Below, piece by piece: positions 1-7,905 of a DNA stretch of 64,000 nt; positions within the stretch are counted from its first letter, which is position 1; each line of letters begins with the position of its first letter. This DNA is from Marmoricola endophyticus. Its GTDB lineage: Bacteria > Actinomycetota > Actinomycetes > Propionibacteriales > Nocardioidaceae. The translations under genes were made by a program, and so were the position numbers. The DNA is taken from positions 772,569 through 836,568 of the forward strand of contig NZ_BMKQ01000001.1 in NCBI RefSeq assembly GCF_014644415.1, written 5' to 3'. The notes beneath the pieces were generated by a model. The model was not told the DNA's origin. It searched no databases and worked only from the letters and a program-made list of their open reading frames with translations.

Positions 1-119
1 GCCGCCTTGTCGGCGAAGTTGATGAGCATGAAGGTGAACAGCAGTGCGGTCACCACCCAGCGACGGGAGCCCTCGACCCGGACCGGGCGGGATCGTAGGT
101 CGTGCTGTGCCGCGGTCAT
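1..119 (-). CDS. MFS transporter, N-terminal fragment
   Basis: Only the first 39 codons lie in the window; the gene runs off the left edge. The ATG is at 119. The peptide has a charged N-terminus, then an RRW motif leading into a hydrophobic helix (VVTALLFTFMLINFADKA). That is the usual start of transmembrane helix 1 in major facilitator transporters of the anion:cation symporter / aromatic-acid type, where the helix ends in N-[FY]-AD. The substrate cannot be told from this fragment. It diverges from a PucR-family regulator with 124 bp between the starts, so it is probably that regulator's target. The family call is moderate and the specificity unknown. Confidence 0.6.
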   Translation of the reverse strand, partial: MTAAQHDLRSRPVRVEGSRRWVVTALLFTFMLINFADKA

Positions 120-191
120 GACGCGAGCTCCTCGATCGGTGCTCCGGGACGGTTGCTCGTGATGGGCATAGATCCACCCTCTGGCGGGATC

Positions 192-211
192 GACGTGACC
201 ACCATCACGTC
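192..211. promoter_or_regulatory. Perfect inverted repeat in the MFS/pucR intergenic region
   Basis: GACGTGA, six bases, then TCACGTC: perfect 7-bp arms. It is the strongest dyad in the 124 bp between the divergent starts and lies about 19 bp upstream of the putative -10 of the regulator. Such a dyad suits a dimeric regulator acting on both genes; that PucR binds here is inference. Confidence 0.5.
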
Positions 212-229
212 TTGACCCAACCATCGTCG

Positions 230-235
230 TAGGGT
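230..235 (+). promoter_or_regulatory. Putative -10 box (TAGGGT) of pucR, near-leaderless
   Basis: TAGGGT ends 8 nt before the ATG at 244, and no Shine-Dalgarno sequence is present. The same geometry (TANNNT, 6-8 nt, start codon) recurs before many genes in this window and fits leaderless transcription. Confidence 0.45.
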
Positions 236-243
236 GTTGTGAG

Positions 244-1497
244 ATGTCACAACAGGAGGCGCCCGACCTGAGCGCAGCACTGCGTCGTACGAGGTCCGCG
301 CTCCCCGCGAGGATCACGGCCGCAGTGGACACCTACGTCGCCGACTCCCCGCTCTACCGCAGCTCACCGACCGAGCGCCGTCACGACCTCGATGCGCTCT
401 ACCGACGCGTCACCCAGACCGGCCGGCAGGCGGGCTACCTGCTGCTGGACTGCCTGGAGGACCGGTCCGAGCTGTCAGAGAGCCAGCTCTCGCCGTTCGT
501 CCGCAGGGCCGAGGAGCGTGCCGACGAGGGCCTGCCGATCAGCGAGTTCCTGGACGCCCACCTTCGGATCATCGACGTCGTCCAGCAGACGCTGCTCGAG
601 CAGCTTCATCCCGTCGCACCCGGACTGGTCGCCGCCGCCCTGGCCCACCTGCGCAGCGAGGGCAGGCGGTTGGTGCGCGCGGTCGGCACCGCCTACCAGC
701 GCGAGTACGTCACGGTGCACGCCCGGGACGCGGAGACCGCCACCGACGTCGCCCTGGGGCTGGTGCACGGACGCCCGGTCGAGGAGACGGCCGAACGGGT
801 CGGGGTACGTCTCGCCGCGTCGTACGTGACCCTCGCCGTCGCGATCGGCGACACCCCGGCCGAGGTCCGCGCGGACGACCTGGGGCGACGCATCGGCACC
901 CGCCGCAAGCTGCGCCACGCGACCGAGCTGCTGCACGGCGGGCTCGGCGAGCACGTCCTGGTCGCCATGACCGACTCCCGCGGCCACGTCCTCCTGCCCG
1001 TGACCTCGCAGGGCCCCGCGCCCGGGGAGTTGGAGGAGACGCTCGACAGGCTCGCCGACGCCCTCGGAACGACGGTGATCGCCTCCTGGGAGGACGCCTG
1101 CGCCCGCACCGACCTCCCTGCGGCGTCCCGTCGCGCGGACCGTCTGCTCGACGTCGCCCTCCCGACCCGCGAGCACGGCCTCGTCCGCCGCAGCGACCAC
1201 CTGCTCGAGCTCCAGCTCACCGTGAGCACCGAGGCCTCCGGCCCGCTGCGGACCATGCTCGACAGCGTCGCGCGCGAGCACGGCCTTCTCGAGACGCTAC
1301 GGGTCTTCGTCGACCAGGACCTCAACCGGACGCGCACGGCCCGCACCCTCGGCGTGCACCCCAACACCGTCGACAACCGGCTGACCCGCGTCGAGGCGCT
1401 CACCGGTCTCGACGTGCGCACCTCACGCGGGCTCATGCTGGTCGGTGCCGCCCTGCTCACCAGAGACGCCGACGCGGGGAGAGCTCGGCGCGGCTGA
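244..1497 (+). CDS. PucR-family helix-turn-helix transcriptional regulator
   Basis: Cytoplasmic regulator of 417 aa. The N-terminal half (about 1-160) is helical and resembles the RsbRD-type N-terminal domain common in actinobacterial PucR/CdaR proteins. The middle (about 165-300) fits the degenerate GGDEF-like region of the family. The C-terminus, from LLETLRVFVDQDLNRTRTAR through LGVHPNTVDNRLTRVE, is the PucR-type HTH_30 DNA-binding domain. No effector can be predicted. It diverges from an MFS transporter gene, the usual arrangement for a regulator and its transport or catabolic target, and the shared intergenic region carries a perfect dyad at 192-211. The start was chosen for the -10-like TAGGGT just upstream. 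Confidence 0.85.
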   Translation: MSQQEAPDLSAALRRTRSALPARITAAVDTYVADSPLYRSSPTERRHDLDALYRRVTQTGRQAGYLLLDCLEDRSELSESQLSPFVRRAEERADEGLPISEFLDAHLRIIDVVQQTLLEQLHPVAPGLVAAALAHLRSEGRRLVRAVGTAYQREYVTVHARDAETATDVALGLVHGRPVEETAERVGVRLAASYVTLAVAIGDTPAEVRADDLGRRIGTRRKLRHATELLHGGLGEHVLVAMTDSRGHVLLPVTSQGPAPGELEETLDRLADALGTTVIASWEDACARTDLPAASRRADRLLDVALPTREHGLVRRSDHLLELQLTVSTEASGPLRTMLDSVAREHGLLETLRVFVDQDLNRTRTARTLGVHPNTVDNRLTRVEALTGLDVRTSRGLMLVGAALLTRDADAGRARRG

Positions 1498-1604
1498 GCG
1501 CGCTCGCGGAGCAGGGTGGCCGCGGGCCGGTACGGAGACCCACGCCGGCCGCCCGTCACGCAGCAGCCGAGGTGGAGCACCATCGACCCACGAGCCCCTC
1601 CCAC

Positions 1605-1620
1605 GACGAGTCCCCTCGTC
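1605..1620. terminator. Weak hairpin downstream of pucR
   Basis: GACGAG-TCCC-CTCGTC forms a 6-bp stem in the 197-bp gap between the convergent pucR and NYN genes. No T tract follows. The rest of the gap shows nothing recognisable. Confidence 0.3.
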
Positions 1621-1694
1621 CCGCGGGTGACCGCGACGGGACTCCCAGTCGCAAGCCCGTGACCGGACCCGACGACCGGCTCTAGCAGCCCCGC

Positions 1695-2066
1695 TCAGCC
1701 CAGCTCGGCCAGCAGCCAGGTCGGGGTGAGGACGGTGGCGCCGTAGCGCTCGACGCGGCCCATGAGGATCCGGTCAGCGGTGACGACGTAGACGCGGTGC
1801 CCGGCCTCGGAGGCATCCTGGGCGGCGGCGACGATCTCGTCGTCGCCGTTGCCCTTGGCGTGGCGGGTACGCACGTGGCCGTCGCGCCCCGGCCGTACGC
1901 CGCCCTTCGCTGCGCCCTCGAGGACGAGGACGACCTGTTCCTGGGGCACGTCCGCGACGAGCAGGCTCTCGTGCAGGCGCCGCGCGGCACCGGCGCGGTC
2001 CTTCCACCAGCCGTCCGGGCGGGCGCCGACGACGTTCGCGCCGTCGACGACGAGCACGGTGGTCAC
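1695..2066 (-). CDS. NYN (YacP-like) domain protein, putative RNase
   Basis: Single-domain protein of 123 aa. It opens with VLVVDGANVVGARPDGWW, the NYN/PIN-like pattern with the first acidic metal ligand in DGAN. Further on come KGNGDDEIV (two acidic residues) and VYVVTADRIL, which match the other conserved acidic positions of the fold. NYN proteins of this size are predicted Mg2+-dependent RNA nucleases related to YacP/Rae1; the RNA target is unknown. It follows the LapA-like membrane protein with a 5-nt gap, so the two are probably co-transcribed. Confidence 0.75.
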   Translation of the reverse strand: MTTVLVVDGANVVGARPDGWWKDRAGAARRLHESLLVADVPQEQVVLVLEGAAKGGVRPGRDGHVRTRHAKGNGDDEIVAAAQDASEAGHRVYVVTADRILMGRVERYGATVLTPTWLLAELG

Positions 2067-2071
2067 GGCCG

Positions 2072-2518
2072 CTACTTCGCGGGGCGTACGGCCTTGCGCT
2101 CGCGCTTGACCCGCCGGCGCAGCTGCAGGATGCGGGCCGAGCCGGCCGCCACGGCGACCACGAGCCCGGCCGCCGCGCTGATCATCATCGCGGCAGCGAG
2201 CGGGATGCTGCCGCTCCAGCCGAAGAAGTCGATCTGCACTTTGCGGGTGTTCTGCAGGACGAAGACCGCCAGCAGCACCAGCACGACGACGAGGACCACG
2301 ACCGTCGCCCAGAAGCCGCTGGCCTTGGAGCCGCGCAGCGGGTCGGTGGTCTGCGCGGGGGCCGACCCCTGCTTCGTCGGCGGCGCCGACGTGTCCGGGG
2401 CCGCCTTCGTGTCGGGGGCGGCCTTCGTGTCCGACGGCGGCTTCGGCGTCTCGGCCGGCCCGCCCGCCGGCTTCTCGGTGGGCGTCAGGCGTGACGGCGG
2501 CGGCTCGTTGCTGCTCAT
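2072..2518 (-). CDS. LapA-domain membrane protein
   Basis: Protein of 148 aa. The first ~70 residues are Pro/Ala/Thr/Lys-rich and probably disordered, with a short DTKAAP duplication. Two hydrophobic helices follow (about 74-95 and 108-128), the first running into the VFVLQNT motif and FFGWSG typical of the LapA domain (formerly DUF1049). The C-terminus is strongly basic. In E. coli LapA acts with LapB in lipopolysaccharide assembly; the actinobacterial role is unknown. The ATG at 2518 was preferred over an upstream in-frame start because TACGCT lies 6 nt before it, matching the leaderless pattern, and because the upstream extension is not family-like. Confidence 0.7.
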   Translation of the reverse strand: MSSNEPPPSRLTPTEKPAGGPAETPKPPSDTKAAPDTKAAPDTSAPPTKQGSAPAQTTDPLRGSKASGFWATVVVLVVVLVLLAVFVLQNTRKVQIDFFGWSGSIPLAAAMMISAAAGLVVAVAAGSARILQLRRRVKRERKAVRPAK

Positions 2519-2599
2519 GGGGCCAGCGTAGGGCTCGCGGCGCGTCCTGGCTGGACCCTCGCGGGTGCGCACGGCGCGGCGCAGGCCCGAAAAATTAAG

Positions 2600-2633
2600 A
2601 GAACCGCTGGCGTCTCGGGTCACCAGCGGTTCT
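2600..2633 (-). terminator. Rho-independent terminator of the K+ channel gene
   Basis: AGAACCGCTGG and CCAGCGGTTCT form a perfect 11-bp stem with a 12-nt loop. Read on the minus strand, the hairpin is followed by TCTTAATTTTTC, a T-rich tract that is rare in this G+C-rich DNA. It lies about 80 nt past the stop of the minus-strand channel gene. Confidence 0.8.
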
Positions 2634-2714
2634 GAGGAAGAGATTACGTGGGTGGGACAACCCCGTCCGGCGAATGCCGAAGTTCATCGACATCGACGCG
2701 GGTGGGCTAGACCA

Positions 2715-3791
2715 CTACTCGTCCTCGTCGGAGACGTCCTCCCCGTGGGTGCCCGGCCGGGGCGCCCAGGGCAGCTCCTGCGCGGGTCGTACGACGATCA
2801 GCCGGTCGCCGCGCGCCAGCAGGGCCACCGCGGGGTCGAAGTAGCGGAACACCTTGTCGTCACGGGCCACCGCGATCACCTGGTCGCGCAGCTGCTGCGG
2901 CTGCTTGCCGACCTCGGTGACCAGCAGCTCCCGCTCGGCCACCTCCAGCCCCTGGCCGTACGTCAGCAGGTCCTCCATCACCGAGCCGAGCGTCGGACTC
3001 ATCGAGGAGATCCCCAGCAACCGCCCGACGGCGTCGGAGGAGGTGATCACCGAGTCCGCGCCGCTCTGCTTGACCAGCTCGACGTTGTCCGACTCCCGGA
3101 CCGCGGCGACGATGTAGGCGTCGGGGTTGAGCTGGCGAACCGTCAGCGTCGAGAGCACGGTGGAGTCGTCCCGGCTGGTCGTGATGATCACCTGCTCGGC
3201 CCGGTCCACGCCCGCGCGACGCAGCACCTCGCGGCGCGTGGCGTCGCCGGCGATGACCGCCAGCCCGTCCGCGTTGGCGTCCTCGACCGCGTGGCTCGCC
3301 GGGTCGACGACCACGATCCGCTCGCGGTCGACGCCGTTGCCGGCCAGCAGGTCGACCGCACTGCGGCCCTTGGTGCCGTAGCCGATCACGACGACGTGCT
3401 CGTCCATCTTCTTCCTCCAACGGGCGATGCGGAACTGCTCGCGCCCCTGCGAGGCGAGCACCTCCAAGGTGGTGCCGATCAGGAGCACCAGGAAGGCGAT
3501 CCTCGCCGGGGTGATGACGAAGGCGTTCACGAGGCGCGCGCTCTGCGTCGCGGGGGCGATGTCGCCGTACCCGGTCGTGGAGAGCGTGACGGTCGTGTAG
3601 TAGATCGCGTCGGACAGGCCGATCGTGCCGCCGGGCTTGGCGCTGTCGCGGTACGCGTCGCGGTCGAGGTAGACCAGCAGCACCGTGCCGACGAGGATCG
3701 CGACCGCCAGCAGCAGCCGGCGCCCCAGCTGCCACCACGGTGATCTCGAGGCCGCTGGGAAGCGGACGAGCTTGGTCGTCGTGTCCCGCAC
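2715..3791 (-). CDS. K+ channel subunit with RCK (TrkA-N/TrkA-C) domains
   Basis: Membrane protein of 358 aa. A transmembrane helix at about 26-41 is followed by a pore loop with the potassium filter TTGYGD (72-77) and a second helix at about 90-110: a two-helix channel core. From about 132, VVVIGYGTKGRSAVDLL is the Rossmann NAD-binding start of an RCK/TrkA-N domain, and a TrkA-C-like segment (VIAVARDD to DRLIVV) closes the protein. It therefore belongs to the MthK/Kch type, a ligand-gated K+ channel. The start is GTG. It follows a small membrane-anchored protein gene by 7 nt, probably as an operon, and a strong terminator lies downstream. Confidence 0.88.
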   Translation of the reverse strand: MRDTTTKLVRFPAASRSPWWQLGRRLLLAVAILVGTVLLVYLDRDAYRDSAKPGGTIGLSDAIYYTTVTLSTTGYGDIAPATQSARLVNAFVITPARIAFLVLLIGTTLEVLASQGREQFRIARWRKKMDEHVVVIGYGTKGRSAVDLLAGNGVDRERIVVVDPASHAVEDANADGLAVIAGDATRREVLRRAGVDRAEQVIITTSRDDSTVLSTLTVRQLNPDAYIVAAVRESDNVELVKQSGADSVITSSDAVGRLLGISSMSPTLGSVMEDLLTYGQGLEVAERELLVTEVGKQPQQLRDQVIAVARDDKVFRYFDPAVALLARGDRLIVVRPAQELPWAPRPGTHGEDVSDEDE

Positions 3792-3798
3792 GAGGACG

Positions 3799-4158
3799 TC
3801 AGCCGATCAGGTCGCCGTAGATCACGACGGTGCTCGAGCCACTCCCCTGGTCACCCTCCTGACCGGAGACCTCCTGGGTCACGAAGCGGAACTCCTCGCC
3901 GGCCTTCGGGTCGTCCCGGGTCGCCGGGTTGCTGCGCCGCCACACCCCGCACAGCTCGCCGTCCTCGGCACCGCGCTGGTCCTCGACCGCCTCCCCGCGC
4001 AGGCACAGCCTGCTGTCGTCGCGCTGGTAGCTCACCACGGTCGCGGTCGTACGGTCAGGCGTGTCCGGCCCGGTCACCGCGCCGAGCAGGTAGCCCCCGA
4101 CCAGGCAGAGCGCTCCCCCGGCCAGCAGCACCGGGGTCGGCAGGGTCACGTTCGCCAC
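3799..4158 (-). CDS. Hypothetical membrane-anchored exported protein
   Basis: Protein of 119 aa with one N-terminal hydrophobic segment (about 5-28, LPTPVLLAGGALCLVGGYLL) followed by a soluble, probably extracytoplasmic part. That part holds two cysteines (in RLCLRG and GELCGV) that could form a disulfide. No family was recognised. The GTG start has CATGCT 6 nt upstream. The gene precedes the K+ channel gene by 7 nt and is likely co-transcribed with it; an accessory role to the channel is possible but unsupported. Confidence 0.6.
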   Translation of the reverse strand: MANVTLPTPVLLAGGALCLVGGYLLGAVTGPDTPDRTTATVVSYQRDDSRLCLRGEAVEDQRGAEDGELCGVWRRSNPATRDDPKAGEEFRFVTQEVSGQEGDQGSGSSTVVIYGDLIG

Positions 4159-4170
4159 GACGTCAGCATG

Positions 4171-4458
4171 TCACGCAGGCAGGCGCCGACCGGGCAGCGG
4201 GATCACCACCGCGTCGGCGCCCTCGGGACGCCGCGGCGTCAGGCACTCCTCGATGGTGGTGCGCCCGTCGGGCCAGGACCGCAGGCGTACCCAGTCCCCC
4301 GGCGCCGGCGCCGCGGCCGGGTCCCGCGCGACCCGGGTCAGCATCCGTCCGGAGTACGACGCCCGCCGCCGCCCCGCCGCCGTCAGCACCTCCGCGACAC
4401 CGGTGTCCAGGCGCAGCACGCAGCCGCGGTCCTCGGTGACGAGCCGTGCCGGCAGCAT
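4171..4458 (-). CDS. Small OB-fold protein resembling the RsgA N-terminal domain
   Basis: Protein of 95 aa. The pattern GCVLRLDTGVAEVLTA, then a basic stretch, then PGDWVRLRSWPDG and TTIEECLTPRR, closely follows the N-terminal OB-fold of the ribosome-assembly GTPase RsgA/YjeQ (GRV..VDRG..V.TADG ... GDWV ... I..VLPRRT). The GTPase and zinc domains are absent and no remnant lies downstream, where the next gene begins within 13 bp. It is either a stand-alone OB protein or a domain-loss derivative. The ATG at 4458 was chosen because TATCCT sits 6 nt upstream; extending the frame upstream would overlap yihY. Confidence 0.6.
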   Translation of the reverse strand: MLPARLVTEDRGCVLRLDTGVAEVLTAAGRRRASYSGRMLTRVARDPAAAPAPGDWVRLRSWPDGRTTIEECLTPRRPEGADAVVIPLPGRRLPA

Positions 4459-4498
4459 CCTGTGAGGATACGAGTCGCTGCCCGACCCGGTGGCAGAT

Positions 4499-5551
4499 TT
4501 ATCCGCGCTGCTCCGGCTCGTGGGGTACGGCGTCGGCCGGCCGCTCGCCGCCGGGGCGCCAGGTCCGTACGGACCGCTGCACCCGGCGCAGCAGCTGGAG
4601 CCGTGCGCCGGTGGTCTCCGGCTGGGGCCAGAGCCGGTCGAAGGTCGCGTTGATCGCGGCACCGATCAGCACCGCGATGGAGAGGATGTAGAGCCAGATC
4701 AGCACCGCGATCGGCGCGGCGAGCGGGCCGTAGATCGAGGTCGACTGCCCCGCCGTGCCGGCCAGCACGAGCCGCAGCAGGGCGGAGCCGAAGATCCACA
4801 CGCCCATCGAGAACACCGCACCGGGAAGGTTCAGCCGCCAGCGCGTCCGCACCGGGACCGAGACGTGGTAGAGCGTGGCCAGGAAGCAGATGCACAGCAC
4901 CAGCACGACCGGCCAGTACAGCGCGTTGAGGAAGACCAGCCGGTCGGGCAGGACGTCGCGGACCAGGGTCGGCCCGGCCAGCACCAGCGGGATGCTGACG
5001 ATGCCGGTGATCAGCCCGAGGACGTAGAGGAAGAACGACAGGGTGCGGGTGCGCACGATCCCGCGGACCCCGCCGAGGCCGTACATGATGGTGATGGTGT
5101 CGACGAAGACGTTCAACGCCCGCGACCCGGACCACAGCGCGAGGACGAAGCCGACGGAGACGACGTCGTACCTCCCGCCGGCGAGCACGTCGTTCAGCGT
5201 CGGACGGATGATCGTGTTCACGGTCTCCGGGGTCAGTGCCTGCCCGGCCAGCGAGAGCACCGCCTCGCGCACCTCGTCGACCCGGTTGGCCGAGAACCGC
5301 TCGACGACGTAGCCGATCGCGCCGGCCAGCGCGAAGATCAGCGGCGGCAGCGACAGAATCGCGAAGAACGCCGCCTCGGCGGCCAGCCCGGTCACCCGGT
5401 GGTGGACGCACGAGAGCGTCGTCTCCTTGGTCAGCCGCCACACCGCGCGCAGCAGGCGGGCGGGGCCGATCCGGCGCAGCTCCGCGGCGCGCGAGGCTGC
5501 GGCGGCGGGCTGCGGGGGCCCGCCGTCCGCGTCCGTCGCGCCCGTCGCCAT
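4499..5551 (-). CDS. YihY/BrkB-family inner-membrane protein
   Basis: Integral membrane protein of 350 aa. After a ~30-residue soluble N-terminus, the family signature AAEAAFFAILSLPPLIFALA (around 65) marks the first helix; five further hydrophobic helices follow and the C-terminus is basic and soluble. YihY/BrkB proteins are widespread. The old ribonuclease BN name is wrong for the family, and the molecular role is undecided (transport or envelope function). TACCGT lies 7 nt upstream of the ATG. The gene stands alone between the OB-fold gene and a crotonase gene. Confidence 0.85.
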   Translation of the reverse strand: MATGATDADGGPPQPAAAASRAAELRRIGPARLLRAVWRLTKETTLSCVHHRVTGLAAEAAFFAILSLPPLIFALAGAIGYVVERFSANRVDEVREAVLSLAGQALTPETVNTIIRPTLNDVLAGGRYDVVSVGFVLALWSGSRALNVFVDTITIMYGLGGVRGIVRTRTLSFFLYVLGLITGIVSIPLVLAGPTLVRDVLPDRLVFLNALYWPVVLVLCICFLATLYHVSVPVRTRWRLNLPGAVFSMGVWIFGSALLRLVLAGTAGQSTSIYGPLAAPIAVLIWLYILSIAVLIGAAINATFDRLWPQPETTGARLQLLRRVQRSVRTWRPGGERPADAVPHEPEQRG

Positions 5552-5584
5552 GGCGCCTACGGTACGGCCAGGAGCGGTGCCGGC

Positions 5585-6385
5585 TCAGGACCCGGCGTAC
5601 GTCCCCGGGCGCTTCTCCGCCATCGCCGCCATGGCCTCGTCGTGGTCGGCGGTGTGGTGCGAGAGCGCCTGCATCGTCGCGGAGAGCTCGAGCACCTGGG
5701 GCAGCGTGGCGCGCTGGGACTCGCGCAGCAGCCGCTTGGCCATCCGGGTCGCGTGCGGCGGGTTCTTGGCCACCCGGCCGGCGAGGTCCTGCGCGGCGGG
5801 CAGCAGCTCGTCGGGCTCGACGACGGAGGTGACCAGGCCCCAGTCGAGGGCCTGCTCGGCGAGCACGCGGTCCCCGGTGAGGGCCATCTCCGCGGCGCGC
5901 TGCGGGCCGACGGCCTGGGTGAGCAGCCACGCCCCGCCGTCGCCGGGGATGATCCCGAGCTGCACGAAGCTCTCGGCGAACCAGCCCCTGGTCGAGGCGA
6001 TCCGCAGGTCGCACATCAGCGCGAGGTCGCACCCGGCGCCGACGGCGGGGCCGTTCACGGCCGCCACCATCGGCACCTCGCACGCGGCCATCGCCAGCGG
6101 GATCCGCTGGATGCCGCTGCGGTAGCCGTTGCGCACCTGCCACGGGTTGCCGGCGAAGATGCCCTCCTTCGCCCGCATGTCGGCGACGTTGCCGCCCGCG
6201 GAGAACGCCGACCCGGCACCGGTCAGCACGACGCAGCGCACCTCGAGGTCGTCCTGCACCCGCCGGGTCTGCTCCTCGAACGCCTCGATCACGTCCAGCC
6301 CGGAGATCGGGTTGCGCTGGTCGGGCAGATCGATGGTCCAGGTCTCGACGTTGCCGTCGCGCTCGGTGCGGAGTACGTCGCTCAT
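5585..6385 (-). CDS. Enoyl-CoA hydratase/isomerase (crotonase) family protein
   Basis: Protein of 266 aa, normal for the crotonase fold. The CoA-binding and oxyanion-hole segment GAGSAFSAGGNVADM is near 57, and the second conserved element, NGPAVGAGCDLALMCDLRIA, near 115; its GG and GAG glycines would form the oxyanion hole. The region LGIIPGDGGAWLLTQAVG carries GDGG where hydratases usually have Glu, so the dehydrating activity is uncertain and an isomerase or hydrolase is possible. The C-terminal segment (TRMAKRLLRES) is typical. It stands alone, with a plausible ribosome site (GAGAGGACC) before the ATG. Confidence 0.85.
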   Translation of the reverse strand: MSDVLRTERDGNVETWTIDLPDQRNPISGLDVIEAFEEQTRRVQDDLEVRCVVLTGAGSAFSAGGNVADMRAKEGIFAGNPWQVRNGYRSGIQRIPLAMAACEVPMVAAVNGPAVGAGCDLALMCDLRIASTRGWFAESFVQLGIIPGDGGAWLLTQAVGPQRAAEMALTGDRVLAEQALDWGLVTSVVEPDELLPAAQDLAGRVAKNPPHATRMAKRLLRESQRATLPQVLELSATMQALSHHTADHDEAMAAMAEKRPGTYAGS

Positions 6386-6449
6386 GGTGGGGTCCTCTCG
6401 GGCGGTGGGCTGCTCTGGGAGCAGGCTGTCACGCCTCGTCGGCGCCCCC

Positions 6450-7802
6450 TCAGTGGCGTACGGCTGCGGCCGCCTCGTCGCTCGCCTCGTGGTCGTCGAC
6501 CATCGTCGCCTCGTCGAACGGCAGATCGCCGGCGAGCACCCGGTCCAGCCGGGCCTTGTCGACGCTGTGCGTCCACGAGCCGATGACGACGGTCGCGATC
6601 GAGTTGCCGGCGAAGTTGGTCAGCGCCCGGGCCTCGGACATGAACCGGTCGATGCCCACGATCAGGCCGACGCCCTGGACCAGGTCGGGCCGGTGCGCCT
6701 GCAGGCCTCCGGCCAGCGTCGCCAGGCCGGCGCCGCTCACTCCCGCGGCGCCCTTGCTGGCGATGATCATGAACACCAGCAGCGAGACCTGCTGGCCGAT
6801 GGAGAACGGCTTGTCCAGCGCCTCGGCGATGAACAGCGAGGCCATCGTGAGGTAGATCGCCGTCCCGTCGAGGTTGAAGGAGTAGCCGGTCGGTACGACC
6901 ACGCCGACGGTGGTCTTGTCGACGCCGGCGTGCTCCATCTTGGCGATCAGCCGCGGCAGCGCCGTCTCCGACGACGAGGTGGACAGGATCAGCAGGAACT
7001 CGCGGCCGAGGTACTTCATCAGGGCGAAGACGTTGACGCCCGCGACCACCTTGAGGATCGCGCCGAGCACGATGAACACGAACAGCACGCAGGTCAGGTA
7101 GAAAGCGCCCATCAGCAGCGCGAGGCCCTTGAGCGCGTCGACGCCGGTGGCCCCGACGACGGCGGCGATCGCACCGAAGGCGCCGACCGGCGCGACCCAC
7201 ATGACCATCGCCAGGACGCGGAAGACGAGCTTCTGGAAGTGCCCGATCACGGTGAGCACCGGCTTGCCCGCCGGTCCCATGCCGAGCAGCGCGAAGCCGA
7301 CCAGCAGCGCGACCAGGAGCGCCTGCAGCACCGAGCCCGAGGTCAGCGAGGCCAGCAGGGACGTCGGGATGATGCCCAGGATGAAGTCCGTGGTCGAGCC
7401 CTCGCCTGCGGAGGCCTGCTTCTCCCCCGCGGCGGCCGCGCTGTCCGTCAGGTGGATGACGTCGCCGGGCTGGATCAGGTTGCCCACCAGCAGGCCGATG
7501 AACAGCGCCACGGTGGAGAGCACCAGGAAGTAGACCAGCGCGAGGCCGCCCACCTTGCCGACCTGTGCCGCGCTGGCGACGCTGCCGACGCCGAGGACGA
7601 CGGTGCAGAAGATCACCGGCTGGATCATCATCTTGATCAGCCCGATGAAGATGTCGGCCAGCACCTGCAGCGACTGCGCGAAGTCGGGGAAGGCGAAGCC
7701 GACGATGATGCCGAGCACCACCGCGACGACCACCGCGATGTAGAGGAAGTGGGTGCGGTCCCGCTTCTGCCGGGGCTGGGACGGTGCGGCGCTCGTACTC
7801 AC
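6450..7802 (-). CDS. dctA: Dicarboxylate/amino acid:cation symporter, DctA type
   Basis: Membrane transporter of 450 aa of the DAACS (glutamate/dicarboxylate) family, expected to import C4-dicarboxylates with H+ or Na+. The diagnostic serine-rich hairpin motif SSSETALPRLIAKM, the motif NLDGTAIYLTMASLFIAEA and the C-terminal SKGAAGVSGAG are all present, together with about eight hydrophobic helices. The GTG at 7802 begins MSTSAAPSQPRQKRDRTHFL; a longer upstream frame is out-of-family. It diverges from a CitA/DcuS-like sensor kinase and CitB-like regulator, which strongly suggests that the two-component pair senses the dicarboxylate and controls this gene. Confidence 0.87.
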   Translation of the reverse strand: MSTSAAPSQPRQKRDRTHFLYIAVVVAVVLGIIVGFAFPDFAQSLQVLADIFIGLIKMMIQPVIFCTVVLGVGSVASAAQVGKVGGLALVYFLVLSTVALFIGLLVGNLIQPGDVIHLTDSAAAAGEKQASAGEGSTTDFILGIIPTSLLASLTSGSVLQALLVALLVGFALLGMGPAGKPVLTVIGHFQKLVFRVLAMVMWVAPVGAFGAIAAVVGATGVDALKGLALLMGAFYLTCVLFVFIVLGAILKVVAGVNVFALMKYLGREFLLILSTSSSETALPRLIAKMEHAGVDKTTVGVVVPTGYSFNLDGTAIYLTMASLFIAEALDKPFSIGQQVSLLVFMIIASKGAAGVSGAGLATLAGGLQAHRPDLVQGVGLIVGIDRFMSEARALTNFAGNSIATVVIGSWTHSVDKARLDRVLAGDLPFDEATMVDDHEASDEAAAAVRH

Positions 7803-7905
7803 GGGTCCTCCATCGAGTCGTTCTGGTCGCCTGGACTGGTGACGAGCGTCATCCTGCGCCACCGTGTGAGCACGGTCACTGTTCTGGTCGTTCTGTTCAC
7901 CCGCC
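7803..7905. promoter_or_regulatory. Divergent control region of dctA and the two-component operon
   Basis: The 103-bp gap contains an exact 10-bp direct repeat, GTTCTGGTCG, at 7820-7829 and 7881-7890, plus a short dyad GTGA-N6-TCAC at 7867-7880. These are candidate sites for the CitB-type regulator encoded downstream. No clear Shine-Dalgarno sequence precedes either gene. Confidence 0.4.

Noticed and set aside
4171-4662. Longer 163-aa version of the OB-fold protein
   Set aside because: The extra N-terminus overlaps yihY, is low-complexity, and a -10-like box lies just before the internal ATG at 4458.
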